This document shows positions 1 through 10,020 of a DNA stretch of 64,000 nucleotides, piece after piece. Position 1 is the stretch's first letter, and each line of letters begins with the position of its first letter. This DNA is from Rothia nasimurium. Its GTDB lineage: Bacteria; Actinomycetota; Actinomycetes; Actinomycetales; Micrococcaceae. Location of the stretch: contig NZ_CP056080.1 in the NCBI RefSeq assembly GCF_014217215.1, forward strand, positions 496,001 to 560,000, given 5' to 3'. Under the pieces are notes generated by a model. It was given only the letters and a program-made list of their open reading frames with translations. It was not told the DNA's origin and ran no database searches. The translations under genes and the position numbers were made by a program.

Positions 1-25
1 CGCCCCCTGCCCCCTGGGCAGGTGC

Positions 26-66
26 AAAAAACCGGGTGGTCAGCTAGAGCTGACCACCCGGTTTTA
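26..66. terminator. Bidirectional-type terminator after the crp gene
   Basis: Perfect 16-bp inverted repeat (arms about 30-45 and 48-63, two-base loop), flanked by A-runs on the left and T-rich sequence on the right. Read on the minus strand, the stem is followed by a run of T, as expected for an intrinsic terminator of the Crp-type gene that ends at 101. Confidence 0.85.
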
Positions 67-100
67 GAGTATTGAGAGCAGGCAGGGCGCCCGCCCCACC

Positions 101-778
101 TTAGCGGGAGCGCTGGCGCAGACGCTGCAGGTCGAGGATGACCACAGCGCGAGCTTCCAGGCGGATCCAGCCGCGGGAAACGAACTCGGCCAGAGCCTTG
201 TTTACGGTCTCACGGGAAGCGCCGACCAGCTGGGCCAGCTCTTCCTGGGTCAGCTCGTGGGCAACCAGCACACCGTCGGTAGCAGGACGGCCGAAGCGGT
301 CAGCCAGGTCAAGCAGGGCCTTGGCAACGCGACCGGGTACGTCTGAGAAGACCAGGTCGGCCAGGTTCTCGTTGGTGCGGCGCAGGCGGCGGGCCAGAGC
401 CTGCAGAACCTGAGCGGAGATGTTGGGGGACTTCTCCATGGCCTTGCGCAGGGACTCGTGCTTCACACCGGCCAGGCGGGTCTCAGAGACAGCGGTTGCG
501 CTGGTTGAACGGGGTGAGGGGTCGAACAGGGCCATCTCGCCGAAGATTTCGCCGGGGCCCATGATAGCTACCAGGTTCTCACGGCCGTCGGAAGCGGTGC
601 GGCCCAGCTTCATCTTGCCTGAGATAACAAAGTAGAGCTGATCGCCCTGGTCGCCTTCGTAGAAGAGGGTAGCACCGCGTGAAAGGTCAACTTCGGTGAT
701 GTCTTCGGTCAGTGCTGCAAAGGCTTCGTCGTCGAGTGAAGCGAACAGCGGAGCACGGCGTAGTACTTCAATATCCAT
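101..778 (-). CDS. Crp/Fnr-family cyclic-nucleotide-responsive regulator (GlxR/Crp-like)
   Basis: 225 aa. Residues about 10-120 form a cyclic-nucleotide-binding beta barrel with the phosphate-binding cassette FGEMALFDPSPRSTSATA. Residues about 148-215 form a Crp-type winged helix with recognition helix SRETVNKALAEF. Length and layout match actinobacterial GlxR/Crp (M. tuberculosis Rv3676), global regulators of carbon and respiratory genes. It lies near nth, a Nudix gene, marP and acs, as in mycobacteria. The ATG is preceded by an AGGAG-type ribosome site. Whether cAMP is the ligand is inferred from the family. A degenerate Crp-like site lies upstream of acs. Confidence 0.92.
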   Translation of the reverse strand: MDIEVLRRAPLFASLDDEAFAALTEDITEVDLSRGATLFYEGDQGDQLYFVISGKMKLGRTASDGRENLVAIMGPGEIFGEMALFDPSPRSTSATAVSETRLAGVKHESLRKAMEKSPNISAQVLQALARRLRRTNENLADLVFSDVPGRVAKALLDLADRFGRPATDGVLVAHELTQEELAQLVGASRETVNKALAEFVSRGWIRLEARAVVILDLQRLRQRSR

Positions 779-1154
779 GGTTCTCTTTTACTCCTGAAAT
801 GGTGGATCTAAAGGGCGATTCGAGTGCGGTGCCCTGTACGTACAGGGCGGGCAGACTTCTAAGCATAGTCTTTGCCTAGTTCATCACACAGCACTTTTAT
901 CTGTGACTTATTCAACTATTACGAGCCTACAGGATATTTGGTGCTTTCGATACCCAAAGACCGCGGGGATAGACGGCATCACCGAGAATTTTTCCCTAGT
1001 TTCCGCCTATTTTTTCAGGTTGGGAGTGTAGGCTGTGGTATTCCTGTGAGGGCTGAACGTTGGCAGGAGCTGCACTATCTGCTGCGGTGTGTCTTGCTGC
1101 AGCGATAGGTACCGGAACCCGGCCTGCTCAGCCTTCCCCGTTGAATGGAGAGTC
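779..1154. other. 376-bp intergenic region between divergent crp and marP
   Basis: Divergent promoter region. The crp-proximal part is AT-richer and has short repeats of a 'gtacagggc' type near 834-848, a candidate operator. A 78-codon reading frame at 872-1108 has no ribosome site or recognisable protein features. No RNA gene was seen. Confidence 0.5.
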
Positions 1155-2327
1155 ATGACCGTACTTGACTGGGTCATTATCGCTATTATTGCCCTCTACT
1201 TTTTAGCTGGTGTGCGGCAGGGCCTTTTTGTCACCCTTGGTACCTTTGTAGGTTTTGTGCTGGGTGCAGTTGCAGCTATCTACGCAACCCCCTGGGTGAT
1301 TAACCAGGTCAGTTCTCGGTGGTACCTTCTTGCCGGACTGGGTACAGTGCTCGCCTGCCTGGTGCTAGGGCAGACCCTGGGTATGACCCTGGGCAGTGCA
1401 ATCCGCAGGGCAAGCGATCGCACGCCCCTGCGCGGTCTAGAGCGCCTTACCGGTGGCCTGCTCAATATGGTGCTGGCCTCGCTGGTCATCGTGACCGTGG
1501 TGCTGGTCGTCCGCCCTCTGGGTATCCCAGCGGTTACTGCCCTTACCGCAGAATCTAAGGTGGTGACCTGGATGATGCAGGTGACCCCGGCGTCCGTGCA
1601 AGAAAAAGTAACCGAGGTTCGGGGCCAGATTGTGCAAGCCACCGGTCTGCCCGAGATTTCTCAGCTGCTTTACCCTGAGCAGTCCGCTCCGCTCGGCACC
1701 CTTGAAACAGCTGCGCTGGAAGAAGCTGGCTGGTCGGTGGTGCAGGTTGTGGGTGCAGCCCAGGCTTGTAATTACACATCTGAGGGTTCGGGTTTCGTGG
1801 TGGACGGTGGTCTCGTGGTGACCAACGCGCACGTGGTTGCGGGTGTGAGCACCCCTACCCTGCTGAGCCGCGACGGTCAGGCTGCAACGGGCGATGTGGT
1901 CTACTACGATACTGAACGCGATATCGCGATTATCAGTGCTCCCGACCTGGCCCTAGCCCCCCTGACCCTGAACGAAGCCGAGGTCGCTTCAGACACTGAA
2001 GTTGCCTTTATGGGCTACCCGGGCGGCGGCCCCTTCGCCAGCCGGGCAGCGATCGTCCAGGGGCTCGGCTACACCCAAACCATCAACGCGCAGACCGGGG
2101 AAACCAACCCCTCCCGCCTGGTCTACCAGCTAGCTGCCCAGGTCCAGCAGGGTAACTCCGGCGGCCCCGTGCTCACCGAGGACGGGCAGGTCATGGCTAT
2201 GGTCTTTGCTAAGTCGACCCAGAGCCAGACCGGCTACGCTGTTCCGGCCTCGCAGATCATTGAGACTCTAACTCAGGTAAACGCCTCGTCCTCAGCGGTT
2301 GCAACCGGCCAGTGCGTACCTAACTAG
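1155..2327 (+). CDS. MarP-like membrane-anchored trypsin-type serine protease (CvpA domain)
   Basis: 390 aa from the ATG at 1155, which has GGAG 5-8 nt upstream; an in-frame start at 1089 lacks a ribosome site. Residues 1-125 hold about four membrane helices of the CvpA (colicin V production) type. Residues about 190-380 are a chymotrypsin-fold protease with catalytic His226 (TNAHVVAG), Asp256 (ERDIAII) and Ser335 (GNSGGPV). Cys205 and Cys387 match the position of the redox disulfide in M. tuberculosis MarP (Rv3671c), which supports acid and oxidative stress resistance. The active domain should lie outside the membrane. The gene end overlaps the convergent permease by 3 nt. Confidence 0.9.
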   Translation: MTVLDWVIIAIIALYFLAGVRQGLFVTLGTFVGFVLGAVAAIYATPWVINQVSSRWYLLAGLGTVLACLVLGQTLGMTLGSAIRRASDRTPLRGLERLTGGLLNMVLASLVIVTVVLVVRPLGIPAVTALTAESKVVTWMMQVTPASVQEKVTEVRGQIVQATGLPEISQLLYPEQSAPLGTLETAALEEAGWSVVQVVGAAQACNYTSEGSGFVVDGGLVVTNAHVVAGVSTPTLLSRDGQAATGDVVYYDTERDIAIISAPDLALAPLTLNEAEVASDTEVAFMGYPGGGPFASRAAIVQGLGYTQTINAQTGETNPSRLVYQLAAQVQQGNSGGPVLTEDGQVMAMVFAKSTQSQTGYAVPASQIIETLTQVNASSSAVATGQCVPN

Positions 2328-3607
2328 GGCTTCGCGGCCTGGGTGGGGCGGGCGTACAGAAGGTAAACCGCTAGCCCCACCCCCAGCAGAAGTAGCCCGC
2401 CTGCGATAGAGGCGGGCGGCAACGTCCCCACCACCAAGCAACAGCCCGCTGCCCCGGCAACCTGCAGGGCGTGCGGGTAGCGGCGGTAGGGGACGGTTTG
2501 CGTGAAGGCTGCCAGGTTCGCCACGCAGTAGTAGAGCAGCACGCCGAAGGACGAAAAGCCGATAGCGCCGCGCACATCAAAGAACAAAATCAGGGCGGTC
2601 ACGGCCACCGCTACGGTGATTTCTAGCCGGTAGGGCACCCCGTAGACCGGGTGCAGGTGCGCAAAGTAGGCGGGCAGGTCGCGGTGGGTAGCCATGGCGT
2701 GACCTGTGCGGCCGATGCCGGTGATGAGGGCCAGCAACGCCCCGAGTGCACCGAGAGAAGCCGCAATACTCATGAGGGCACTCAGGGGTGCGGACGACCC
2801 TACCGCCGCAGCCAGCGGGGCCGACGTTCCCGCCAAGCCCGCATAACCCAGCTGGTGGATGAGCGCGAGGGCGACCAGCAGGTACAGGGTGCCCACCAGC
2901 GTCAGGGCAATGATGATAGCCCGCGGAATGGTGCGGGCGGGGTCTTTGACCTCTGACCCCATGGTGGCAATACGGGCGTAGCCGGCGAAGGCAAAGAAGA
3001 GCAGGCCAGCACCCTGCATGACCCCGTAGATAGTTGCCGCCGGGCTAGTGGGCGTGGCGGACGCTCCCGCCCCGCTCCCTGCGCTGGCAGCGATCGCTGC
3101 GGGGGCCGGAGCTACCCCGAGTAGAACCGCACCGAAAAAGACGGCCAGGGCTAGGAGCACCAGGGTGACCAGGATTTTAGTGAGGGCTGCGGTACGGGTG
3201 ATGCCCCTGTAGTTGACGGCGGTGAGGGCGGCAACTGCGGCGATAGCCAGGAGCTTTTCATAGCCCGGTGCCAGATAAGCGGCAAAGGTCATGGCCATAG
3301 CGGCGCAGCTGGCCGTTTTACCGATGACGAAGCACCACCCCGCTGCAAAGCCCCAGATATGGCCGAGCTGGCGGTTGCCGTAGATGTAGGTGCCGCCTGA
3401 TTCGGGGTGCTGGGCGGCCAGCTGGGCCGAAGAGGTGGCATTAGCGAAGGCGAGAAAAGCAGCTAGGGCTAGGGAGAGCAGCAGCCAGTTCCCAGCTGCT
3501 GCCGCTGCCGGCGCGAAGGCGGCAAAGAGGCCAGCCCCAATCATGGACCCGGCACCGATATAGACGGCGTCGGTGAGGGTCAGCTGCGCCCGAGGTTTGG
3601 TAGCCAT
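2324..3607 (-). CDS. APC-superfamily amino-acid permease
   Basis: 427 aa with about 12 hydrophobic segments. The N-terminus has the APC signature GAGSMIGAGLFAAFAPAA (residues about 18-35), which forms the substrate-binding unwound part of TM1. The sequence is rich in alanine. It should be a proton- or sodium-coupled amino-acid or amine importer in the cytoplasmic membrane; the substrate cannot be read from the sequence. It starts 9 nt after the stop of aroQ on the same strand, so the two are probably cotranscribed. The gene ends against the convergent protease gene. Confidence 0.85.
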   Translation of the reverse strand: MATKPRAQLTLTDAVYIGAGSMIGAGLFAAFAPAAAAAGNWLLLSLALAAFLAFANATSSAQLAAQHPESGGTYIYGNRQLGHIWGFAAGWCFVIGKTASCAAMAMTFAAYLAPGYEKLLAIAAVAALTAVNYRGITRTAALTKILVTLVLLALAVFFGAVLLGVAPAPAAIAASAGSGAGASATPTSPAATIYGVMQGAGLLFFAFAGYARIATMGSEVKDPARTIPRAIIIALTLVGTLYLLVALALIHQLGYAGLAGTSAPLAAAVGSSAPLSALMSIAASLGALGALLALITGIGRTGHAMATHRDLPAYFAHLHPVYGVPYRLEITVAVAVTALILFFDVRGAIGFSSFGVLLYYCVANLAAFTQTVPYRRYPHALQVAGAAGCCLVVGTLPPASIAGGLLLLGVGLAVYLLYARPTQAAKP

Positions 3608-3616
3608 CGTGCCGAA

Positions 3617-4072
3617 CTAGCCCAGGTGGCGGGCTAGGAAGGAGAGTGCCAGCTCGTAGCCCTGAGTGCCTGCACCGGCAATCACGGCGGTCGCCTGGGG
3701 CGAGACGTAGGAGTGGTGGCGGAAGGGCTCCCGCTTGTGCACGTTAGAGAGGTGCACTTCGACAACCGGCAATTCGGCCGCTTCGAGGGCGTCGTGCAGG
3801 GCCACAGAGGTGTGGGTGTAGGCTGCCGGGTTGATGATGATACCGGCGGACGCGGTACGGGCTGCCTGGATTGCGTCGATGAGGTCGCCCTCGTGGTTGG
3901 ACTGCATGAAGCTGATCTCGTAGCCCAGCTCGGTGGCTTGGGTACGCAGGGTTGCTTCGATGTCGGCTAGGGTGGTGCGCCCGTAAATCTCGGGTTTGCG
4001 CACGCCGAGCAGGTTGAGGTTGGGGCCGTTGATCACGGAGATATGTCGTGGTGCAGTCTGTGGTGTTGCCAT
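3617..4072 (-). CDS. aroQ: Type II 3-dehydroquinate dehydratase
   Basis: 151 aa from the ATG at 4072; an upstream in-frame ATG at 4153 would add a 27-residue non-conserved leader. It converts 3-dehydroquinate to 3-dehydroshikimate in the shikimate pathway. Family signatures are [16 protein letters not shown] (active-site Asn/Arg and the catalytic Tyr), the [12 protein letters not shown] loop with the substrate Asn and the following His region, and [17 protein letters not shown] with catalytic His and Arg. The enzyme is usually a dodecamer. The permease gene follows 9 nt downstream. No other shikimate gene lies nearby. Confidence 0.95.
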   Translation of the reverse strand: MATPQTAPRHISVINGPNLNLLGVRKPEIYGRTTLADIEATLRTQATELGYEISFMQSNHEGDLIDAIQAARTASAGIIINPAAYTHTSVALHDALEAAELPVVEVHLSNVHKREPFRHHSYVSPQATAVIAGAGTQGYELALSFLARHLG

Positions 4073-4172
4073 AGCTTCTAGTTTTTCACACGAAAACACC
4101 CGCCTCCAGCTTGCTGCCATAAATGGAGCGCAATGGGGCGGGCGTTTAATCAAAGAACACTAGCCTCGACTG

Positions 4173-4196
4173 ATGTGGGGCACGCATGCCCCACAT
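4173..4196. terminator. Perfect 10-bp hairpin between acs and aroQ
   Basis: Arms 4173-4182 and 4187-4196 around a four-base loop. It lies downstream of acs and upstream of aroQ on the minus strand, beside the left end of a MITE-like element. There is no T-run after the stem, so a terminator role is possible but not certain. Confidence 0.45.
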
Positions 4197-4197
4197 A

Positions 4198-4345
4198 GAG
4201 GCTTATTCATAAGGGGGTTCCGCAGGCTCACGCTCGCTGCCGACCCTCTCGCTGGTTCGCTTCGCTCACAAGGCGATTCACGCCAGCCGCCGAGCCAGCA
4301 GCTTCGCTGTGAGCCTGCTCCACCTACCCTAATGAATAAAGCCTC
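4198..4345. mobile_element. 148-bp MITE-like element with IS5-type ends
   Basis: The left end (GAGGCTTATTCATAAGGGG, 4198-4216) is identical to the left end of the insertion sequence at 47988. The right end (4332-4345) is its inverted complement with one extra base. A second nested inverted repeat is CAGGCTCAC (4223-4231) against GTGAGCCTG (4309-4317). There is no coding capacity. The 3-bp flanks are ATA and ATC, so the target duplication is imperfect. Positions 4290-4316 match 63843-63869 at 26 of 27 bases. It is probably a non-autonomous relative of the IS. Confidence 0.6.
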
Positions 4346-4365
4346 ATCCTGTTATGTCGTGCGTT

Positions 4366-6303
<1,938 letters not shown>

Positions 6304-6378
6304 GGTGTGCCTTCCTGTTCTGTGGGGCGCGTCATTGATGTGCGCCACAAACGGACTTTTTCTCACCTTAGCGCACCA

Positions 6379-6394
6379 TGTAGCGCTAGTCACA
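6379..6394. promoter_or_regulatory. Possible Crp/GlxR-binding site upstream of acsA
   Basis: TGTAGCGCTAGTCACA resembles TGTGA-N6-TCACA with a perfect right half and two mismatches in the left half. It lies in the acsA-nth divergent intergenic region. A GlxR/Crp-type regulator is encoded in this window. Confidence 0.3.
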
Positions 6395-6469
6395 AATTTG
6401 CGCGTTCGTGTTACGCGAAATCAGGACGCCGGTGGCAGCTAACCCGGGTACCGCAAGGACGGGCGGCGG

Positions 6470-6475
6470 TAGGCT
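6470..6475 (+). promoter_or_regulatory. -10 element for a leaderless nth transcript
   Basis: TAGGCT lies exactly 7 nt before the ATG at 6483, and no ribosome-binding site is present. This is the usual geometry of leaderless actinobacterial transcripts, and it decides the start of nth. Confidence 0.5.
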
Positions 6476-6482
6476 TGGGTGT

Positions 6483-7385
6483 ATGCCCCTACATGCCGAT
6501 GTACCTCTTAGCCCTGACGAGCTCGCCCAGCTTGAAACCCGCTCTGTACCCGAGCCTAAGGCACGAGCGTCCGCCCGAAAGCACGCCCGCGCGGCAGCTC
6601 GCGGTGAGGCCGAAAGCCCTCTAGCTCTGACCCGTCGTGCCCGCAAAATCAACCGTATTTTGGGGGAGACCTACCCCTATGCGGTTGCCGAACTCGACTT
6701 TGATAACCCCTTTGAGCTCCTCGTAGCTACCGTGCTCTCAGCCCAAACCACCGACGTGCGCGTCAATGCCACCACCCCCGAACTTTTTGCCCGCTACCCC
6801 GATGCGGCGGCGCTGGCGTCCGCGTGGATTGAAGACGTGGAAGACATTGTGCGGCCCCTGGGCTTCTACCGCTCCAAAGCCAAGGCAATCGTGAACCTGG
6901 CAGCCCAGCTGGTGGCAGATCACCGCGGGCAGGTGCCGGGCACGCTTGAGGAGTTAGTTAAGCTCCCCGGCGTGGGGCGAAAAACCGCTTCCGTGGTGCT
7001 GGGTAATGCCTTTGGCAAGCCGGGAATTACCGTCGATACCCACTTCGGCCGCCTGGCTCGCCGCTTTGGCTTTACCACTGAAGAAGACCCCGTTAAGGTC
7101 GAACGCCAGGTCGCTGAGCTTTTTGAACCCAAGGACTGGACGCAGCTTTCCCACCGGCTGGTCTACCACGGCCGCCGCATCTGTCACGCCCAAAAACCGG
7201 CCTGCGGGGCTTGCCCCGTTGCCGACCTTTGCCCGGCTTACGGTGCCGGTGAAACCGACCCGGTGGCGGCAGAGAAACTGCTCAAGTACGAGATGGCCCC
7301 GGGGCGTGAGCGCCTGCACCTGCGTTTTGTGCAGGGCGCTACCCGTCGTCAGCTGCGGGAAGAGGGGTGGACGCTCAGTGCCTAG
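6483..7385 (+). CDS. nth: Endonuclease III (DNA glycosylase/AP lyase)
   Basis: 300 aa from the ATG at 6483. It excises oxidised pyrimidines and cleaves the abasic site. The helix-hairpin-helix LPGVGRKTASVV contains the catalytic Lys, and VDTHFGRLARR carries the catalytic Asp. The C-terminal [4Fe-4S] ligands follow the C-X6-C-X2-C-X5-C pattern in CHAQKPACGACPVADLC. The first 70 residues or so are an extra N-terminal extension, basic and absent from E. coli Nth (211 aa). The Nudix gene starts 7 nt after the stop, so the two are probably cotranscribed. Confidence 0.95.
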   Translation: MPLHADVPLSPDELAQLETRSVPEPKARASARKHARAAARGEAESPLALTRRARKINRILGETYPYAVAELDFDNPFELLVATVLSAQTTDVRVNATTPELFARYPDAAALASAWIEDVEDIVRPLGFYRSKAKAIVNLAAQLVADHRGQVPGTLEELVKLPGVGRKTASVVLGNAFGKPGITVDTHFGRLARRFGFTTEEDPVKVERQVAELFEPKDWTQLSHRLVYHGRRICHAQKPACGACPVADLCPAYGAGETDPVAAEKLLKYEMAPGRERLHLRFVQGATRRQLREEGWTLSA

Positions 7386-7392
7386 GAAAGAG

Positions 7393-8136
7393 ATGTCAGG
7401 GGAAGAGATAGCGGGGCAGCACCCCGCCCTAGCGGCCTTGCAGGAGTTGGCGGAGCGGGCCCCGAGCGTTGTGCGCCCCGAGGATTCGTGGCCGATTGGG
7501 CAGATGGACCCGGGCACCGTTAAAGAGGCCGCTGTGCTGGTGCTAATGAGGGTGCTTGATGAGGCTCCGGCGCAGAATACCGGGTGCGGCACGGTTGCTT
7601 CGGACCTTGACCTCTTGGTGTTGGTTCGGTCGGATGCCCTGCACCATCATGCCGGTCAGCCTGCCCTGCCCGGCGGGCGGATCGACCCTGAGGACTACGA
7701 CGAGGCAGCCCGTACCGGACGAACCGTCCAGCAGGTAGCTGCCCTGCGGGAGGCCGTGGAAGAGACCGGCCTGCAGGCTGAGGGGGTGCGCCTGCTGGGT
7801 CAGCTCCCGGCGGTCGATTTGCCGGTAAGTAACTACCGGGTGACTCCCGTACTGGGCTGGTGGGACCTACCGACCCCGGTGGCGGCAGTAGACCGGAACG
7901 AGTCAACCCTGGTGGTACGTGTACCGGTGGCAGACCTGCTGAACCCGGCTAACCGGCTGACCATGACGGTGACTCGCGGCCGGACCAGGCACAAATCCCC
8001 GGCTTTTGAGGTGACCGGCGACTTCGCCCCGTTTACCATCTGGGGCTTCACCGGCAACCTGCTTTCCCGCGTCTTTGAAGAGCTGGGCTGGGAAGAGCCC
8101 TGGGATAAGAAGCGCACCCGGGAAATTGGGACCTAG
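7393..8136 (+). CDS. Nudix hydrolase, CoA pyrophosphatase-like
   Basis: 247 aa. The ATG at 7393 has AGGAAAG 5 nt upstream; a GTG at 7378 overlapping the nth stop is an alternative. The segment HAGQPALPGGRID is the UPF0035 signature of CoA diphosphatases, and AALREAVEETGL is the second half of the Nudix box with metal-binding Glu residues. Between the halves (after PGGRIDPED) about ten extra residues lengthen the normal Gx5Ex7RE spacing. M. tuberculosis has a homologue (Rv3672c) beside marP and nth. The likely activity is cleavage of CoA or related nucleotide diphosphates; the insertion makes the exact substrate uncertain. Confidence 0.85.
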   Translation: MSGEEIAGQHPALAALQELAERAPSVVRPEDSWPIGQMDPGTVKEAAVLVLMRVLDEAPAQNTGCGTVASDLDLLVLVRSDALHHHAGQPALPGGRIDPEDYDEAARTGRTVQQVAALREAVEETGLQAEGVRLLGQLPAVDLPVSNYRVTPVLGWWDLPTPVAAVDRNESTLVVRVPVADLLNPANRLTMTVTRGRTRHKSPAFEVTGDFAPFTIWGFTGNLLSRVFEELGWEEPWDKKRTREIGT

Positions 8137-8137
8137 C

Positions 8138-9907
8138 CTACTTAGCCTGCGAGTAGTCGTCGGTGGTGACCACGGTGACGGGAAATTCGACATCGGTGGG
8201 GCCGAAGATGAGTTCGGCGGCAGCTTGCGCCGATTCGCGCACGATTTCGGCGGCGCGGGCTGATTCGCCGACTGGCCCGTAGAGCATAATTTCGTCGTGG
8301 AGGAAGTAGACCAGGCGGGTTTGCATACGTTTGCCGAAGCGGCGTTCGGTGCGGAGGCGTTTGCGGATTTGGGCCATCCAGATGATGGCCCATTCGGCGG
8401 CTGTTCCCTGGATGACGAAGTTGCGGGTGAAGCGGCTGTGGGCGCGGGCGGCTGAGCGGGCGGCGCGTTCGTCGGCTGCGGTGACCTGGTTGCGTTGGGC
8501 TTGGAACCAGGCGTGGGAGGGGGCGGGGGAGGTGCGCCCCAGGTAGGTGGTGACCTGCCCGCCGCGCAGGCCTACGTCGGCTGCGCGTTCGGTGAGACCG
8601 ATGGCGGCTGGGAACATTTTTTTGAGGTGGGGCATGAGTTGCCCGCCTTCGCCGGTGGTGGCTCCGTACATGGCGGCGAGCAGGGCGATTTTGGCGTGGG
8701 AGCGGTCGTTGAGCACGCTGCCGGTGCGTTCGCCAATCTGGGCGATGCCGAGGTAGAGGTCGGCGCCGCGCCCGGCGACGGCAAGGGCGCGGTCGCCGCT
8801 CATGACGGCGAGGATGCGGGGTTCGATTTGGGCGGCGTCTGCGACGGTGAGCATCATGCCCTCTTCGGCGCGGATGGCGGGGCGGACGTCCTTGGGGATT
8901 TGCATGGCTCCGCCGCCGTGCCCGCCCCAGCGGCCGGTGGCGGCGGAGCCGACTTCGTAGGTGGGGTGGAAGCGGTTGTTGGTTACCCAGGTGTCGAGCC
9001 AGTTCCAGCCGTTGGCGGTGTAGAGTCGGGCGAGGCGTTTGTAGTCGAGCAGGGGGCGGACGAGCTGCCAGCGTTCTTCGCGCAGGTGGGGGACGGCGTT
9101 GGCCCATTCGGTGAGTTCCCATTTGCGGGTAGAGGTGACCGAGTGGCCGGCTGCCTGGAGGGCTTTGAGGACTTCTTGGGGTGAGTCGGGGTTGAGGTTG
9201 GGGGCGCCGAGTTCTTCGCGGATGCGGGCGGCGAGGCGCTCCATCTTGTAGGGGCGGTCGTAGCCTGCGGGGCGGGGGCCGAGGGCATGCTCGAGGATTT
9301 TTTCGTGGATGGTTCGGTTCCAGGGCATGCCGTAGTGCTTCATTTCGGCTGCGATGAGGGCACCCTGGGATTCTGCGGCGAGTAGGAGGGAGAGCCGGGC
9401 GGGGGCTGGGCAGGCGGCGACGGCCTCTAGCTGGGTATGGAGTTCGGTGAGAAGGGCGGACGCGCTAGGCCCGGCTGCCTCGTGCTGTTCGAGGGAGGCA
9501 GGGCCCAGGTCGTCAAAGAGGGAGGTTTGCCCCTCGATTTGTCGTCTGGCGGGTAGCACTCCTACCGGAGGCGCGGCTTCGGGGGTGAGGTCGATGGTGG
9601 GCGTATAGGGTAGCCTGTTTTGGGCGCGGGTGGCGGCGGTGAACAGGATTCGCTGGGCAAGGCGCAGGTCGTGGCAGGACGCCGGTGAGACGCCAGCTGC
9701 CAGCAGGGCGGGCATGAGCTCGCGGGCGTCCGCCCAGGCCCAGCGAATCACCCGGTGCGGGTTTTGGGCCTCTACCGCGCGCACAAAGTCGGGGAGCTTA
9801 GCGAAGGGGAAAGTGCGGTGGGTGCCTGAGCCGGTGTCGTTCAGCGTAATAGCCTCCCACAGGGGCGTATCGCCGGGGGAGGTCGCTGGGCCAAGCACGA
9901 TGTACAT
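8138..9907 (-). CDS. Family A DNA polymerase with 3'-5' exonuclease-like domain, no 5' nuclease
   Basis: 589 aa. The C-terminal half has family A polymerase motifs: motif A VADAAQIEPRILA (metal Asp), motif B with RSHAKIALLAAMYG (Arg, Lys and Tyr-Gly kept), and motif C FLHDEIMLYG (HDE). The N-terminal 200 residues are diverged and take the place of the exonuclease domain. The protein is much shorter than PolI (about 900 aa) and lacks the 5' nuclease. It belongs to the actinobacterial 'bifunctional 3'-5' exonuclease/DNA polymerase' group, probably used in repair. It ends 1 nt from the convergent Nudix gene. A CATAAT box 6 nt before the ATG suggests a leaderless mRNA. Confidence 0.85.
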   Translation of the reverse strand: MYIVLGPATSPGDTPLWEAITLNDTGSGTHRTFPFAKLPDFVRAVEAQNPHRVIRWAWADARELMPALLAAGVSPASCHDLRLAQRILFTAATRAQNRLPYTPTIDLTPEAAPPVGVLPARRQIEGQTSLFDDLGPASLEQHEAAGPSASALLTELHTQLEAVAACPAPARLSLLLAAESQGALIAAEMKHYGMPWNRTIHEKILEHALGPRPAGYDRPYKMERLAARIREELGAPNLNPDSPQEVLKALQAAGHSVTSTRKWELTEWANAVPHLREERWQLVRPLLDYKRLARLYTANGWNWLDTWVTNNRFHPTYEVGSAATGRWGGHGGGAMQIPKDVRPAIRAEEGMMLTVADAAQIEPRILAVMSGDRALAVAGRGADLYLGIAQIGERTGSVLNDRSHAKIALLAAMYGATTGEGGQLMPHLKKMFPAAIGLTERAADVGLRGGQVTTYLGRTSPAPSHAWFQAQRNQVTAADERAARSAARAHSRFTRNFVIQGTAAEWAIIWMAQIRKRLRTERRFGKRMQTRLVYFLHDEIMLYGPVGESARAAEIVRESAQAAAELIFGPTDVEFPVTVVTTDDYSQAK

Positions 9908-9913
9908 CTTTCT

Positions 9914-9919
9914 ATTATG
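9914..9919 (-). promoter_or_regulatory. -10 element for a leaderless polymerase transcript
   Basis: CATAAT on the minus strand lies 6 nt before the ATG at 9907; no ribosome site is seen. Confidence 0.5.
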
Positions 9920-10020
9920 CCGTTTGTGCTGTTCACAGGGCTAGACACGGCACTTCTTCTGTGGCATAAAGAGAGACAAGAGAAAGATGCCGGGGCAGGG
10001 ACCTACCCTGAAAGGTAGCC

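Noticed and set aside
872-1108. 78-codon frame in the crp-marP gap
   Set aside because: No ribosome site, no recognisable domain, and it runs through the divergent promoter region.
4198-4345. Remnant of a full insertion sequence
   Set aside because: No trace of transposase coding sequence is left and the length is only 148 bp, so a MITE-type element is a better description.
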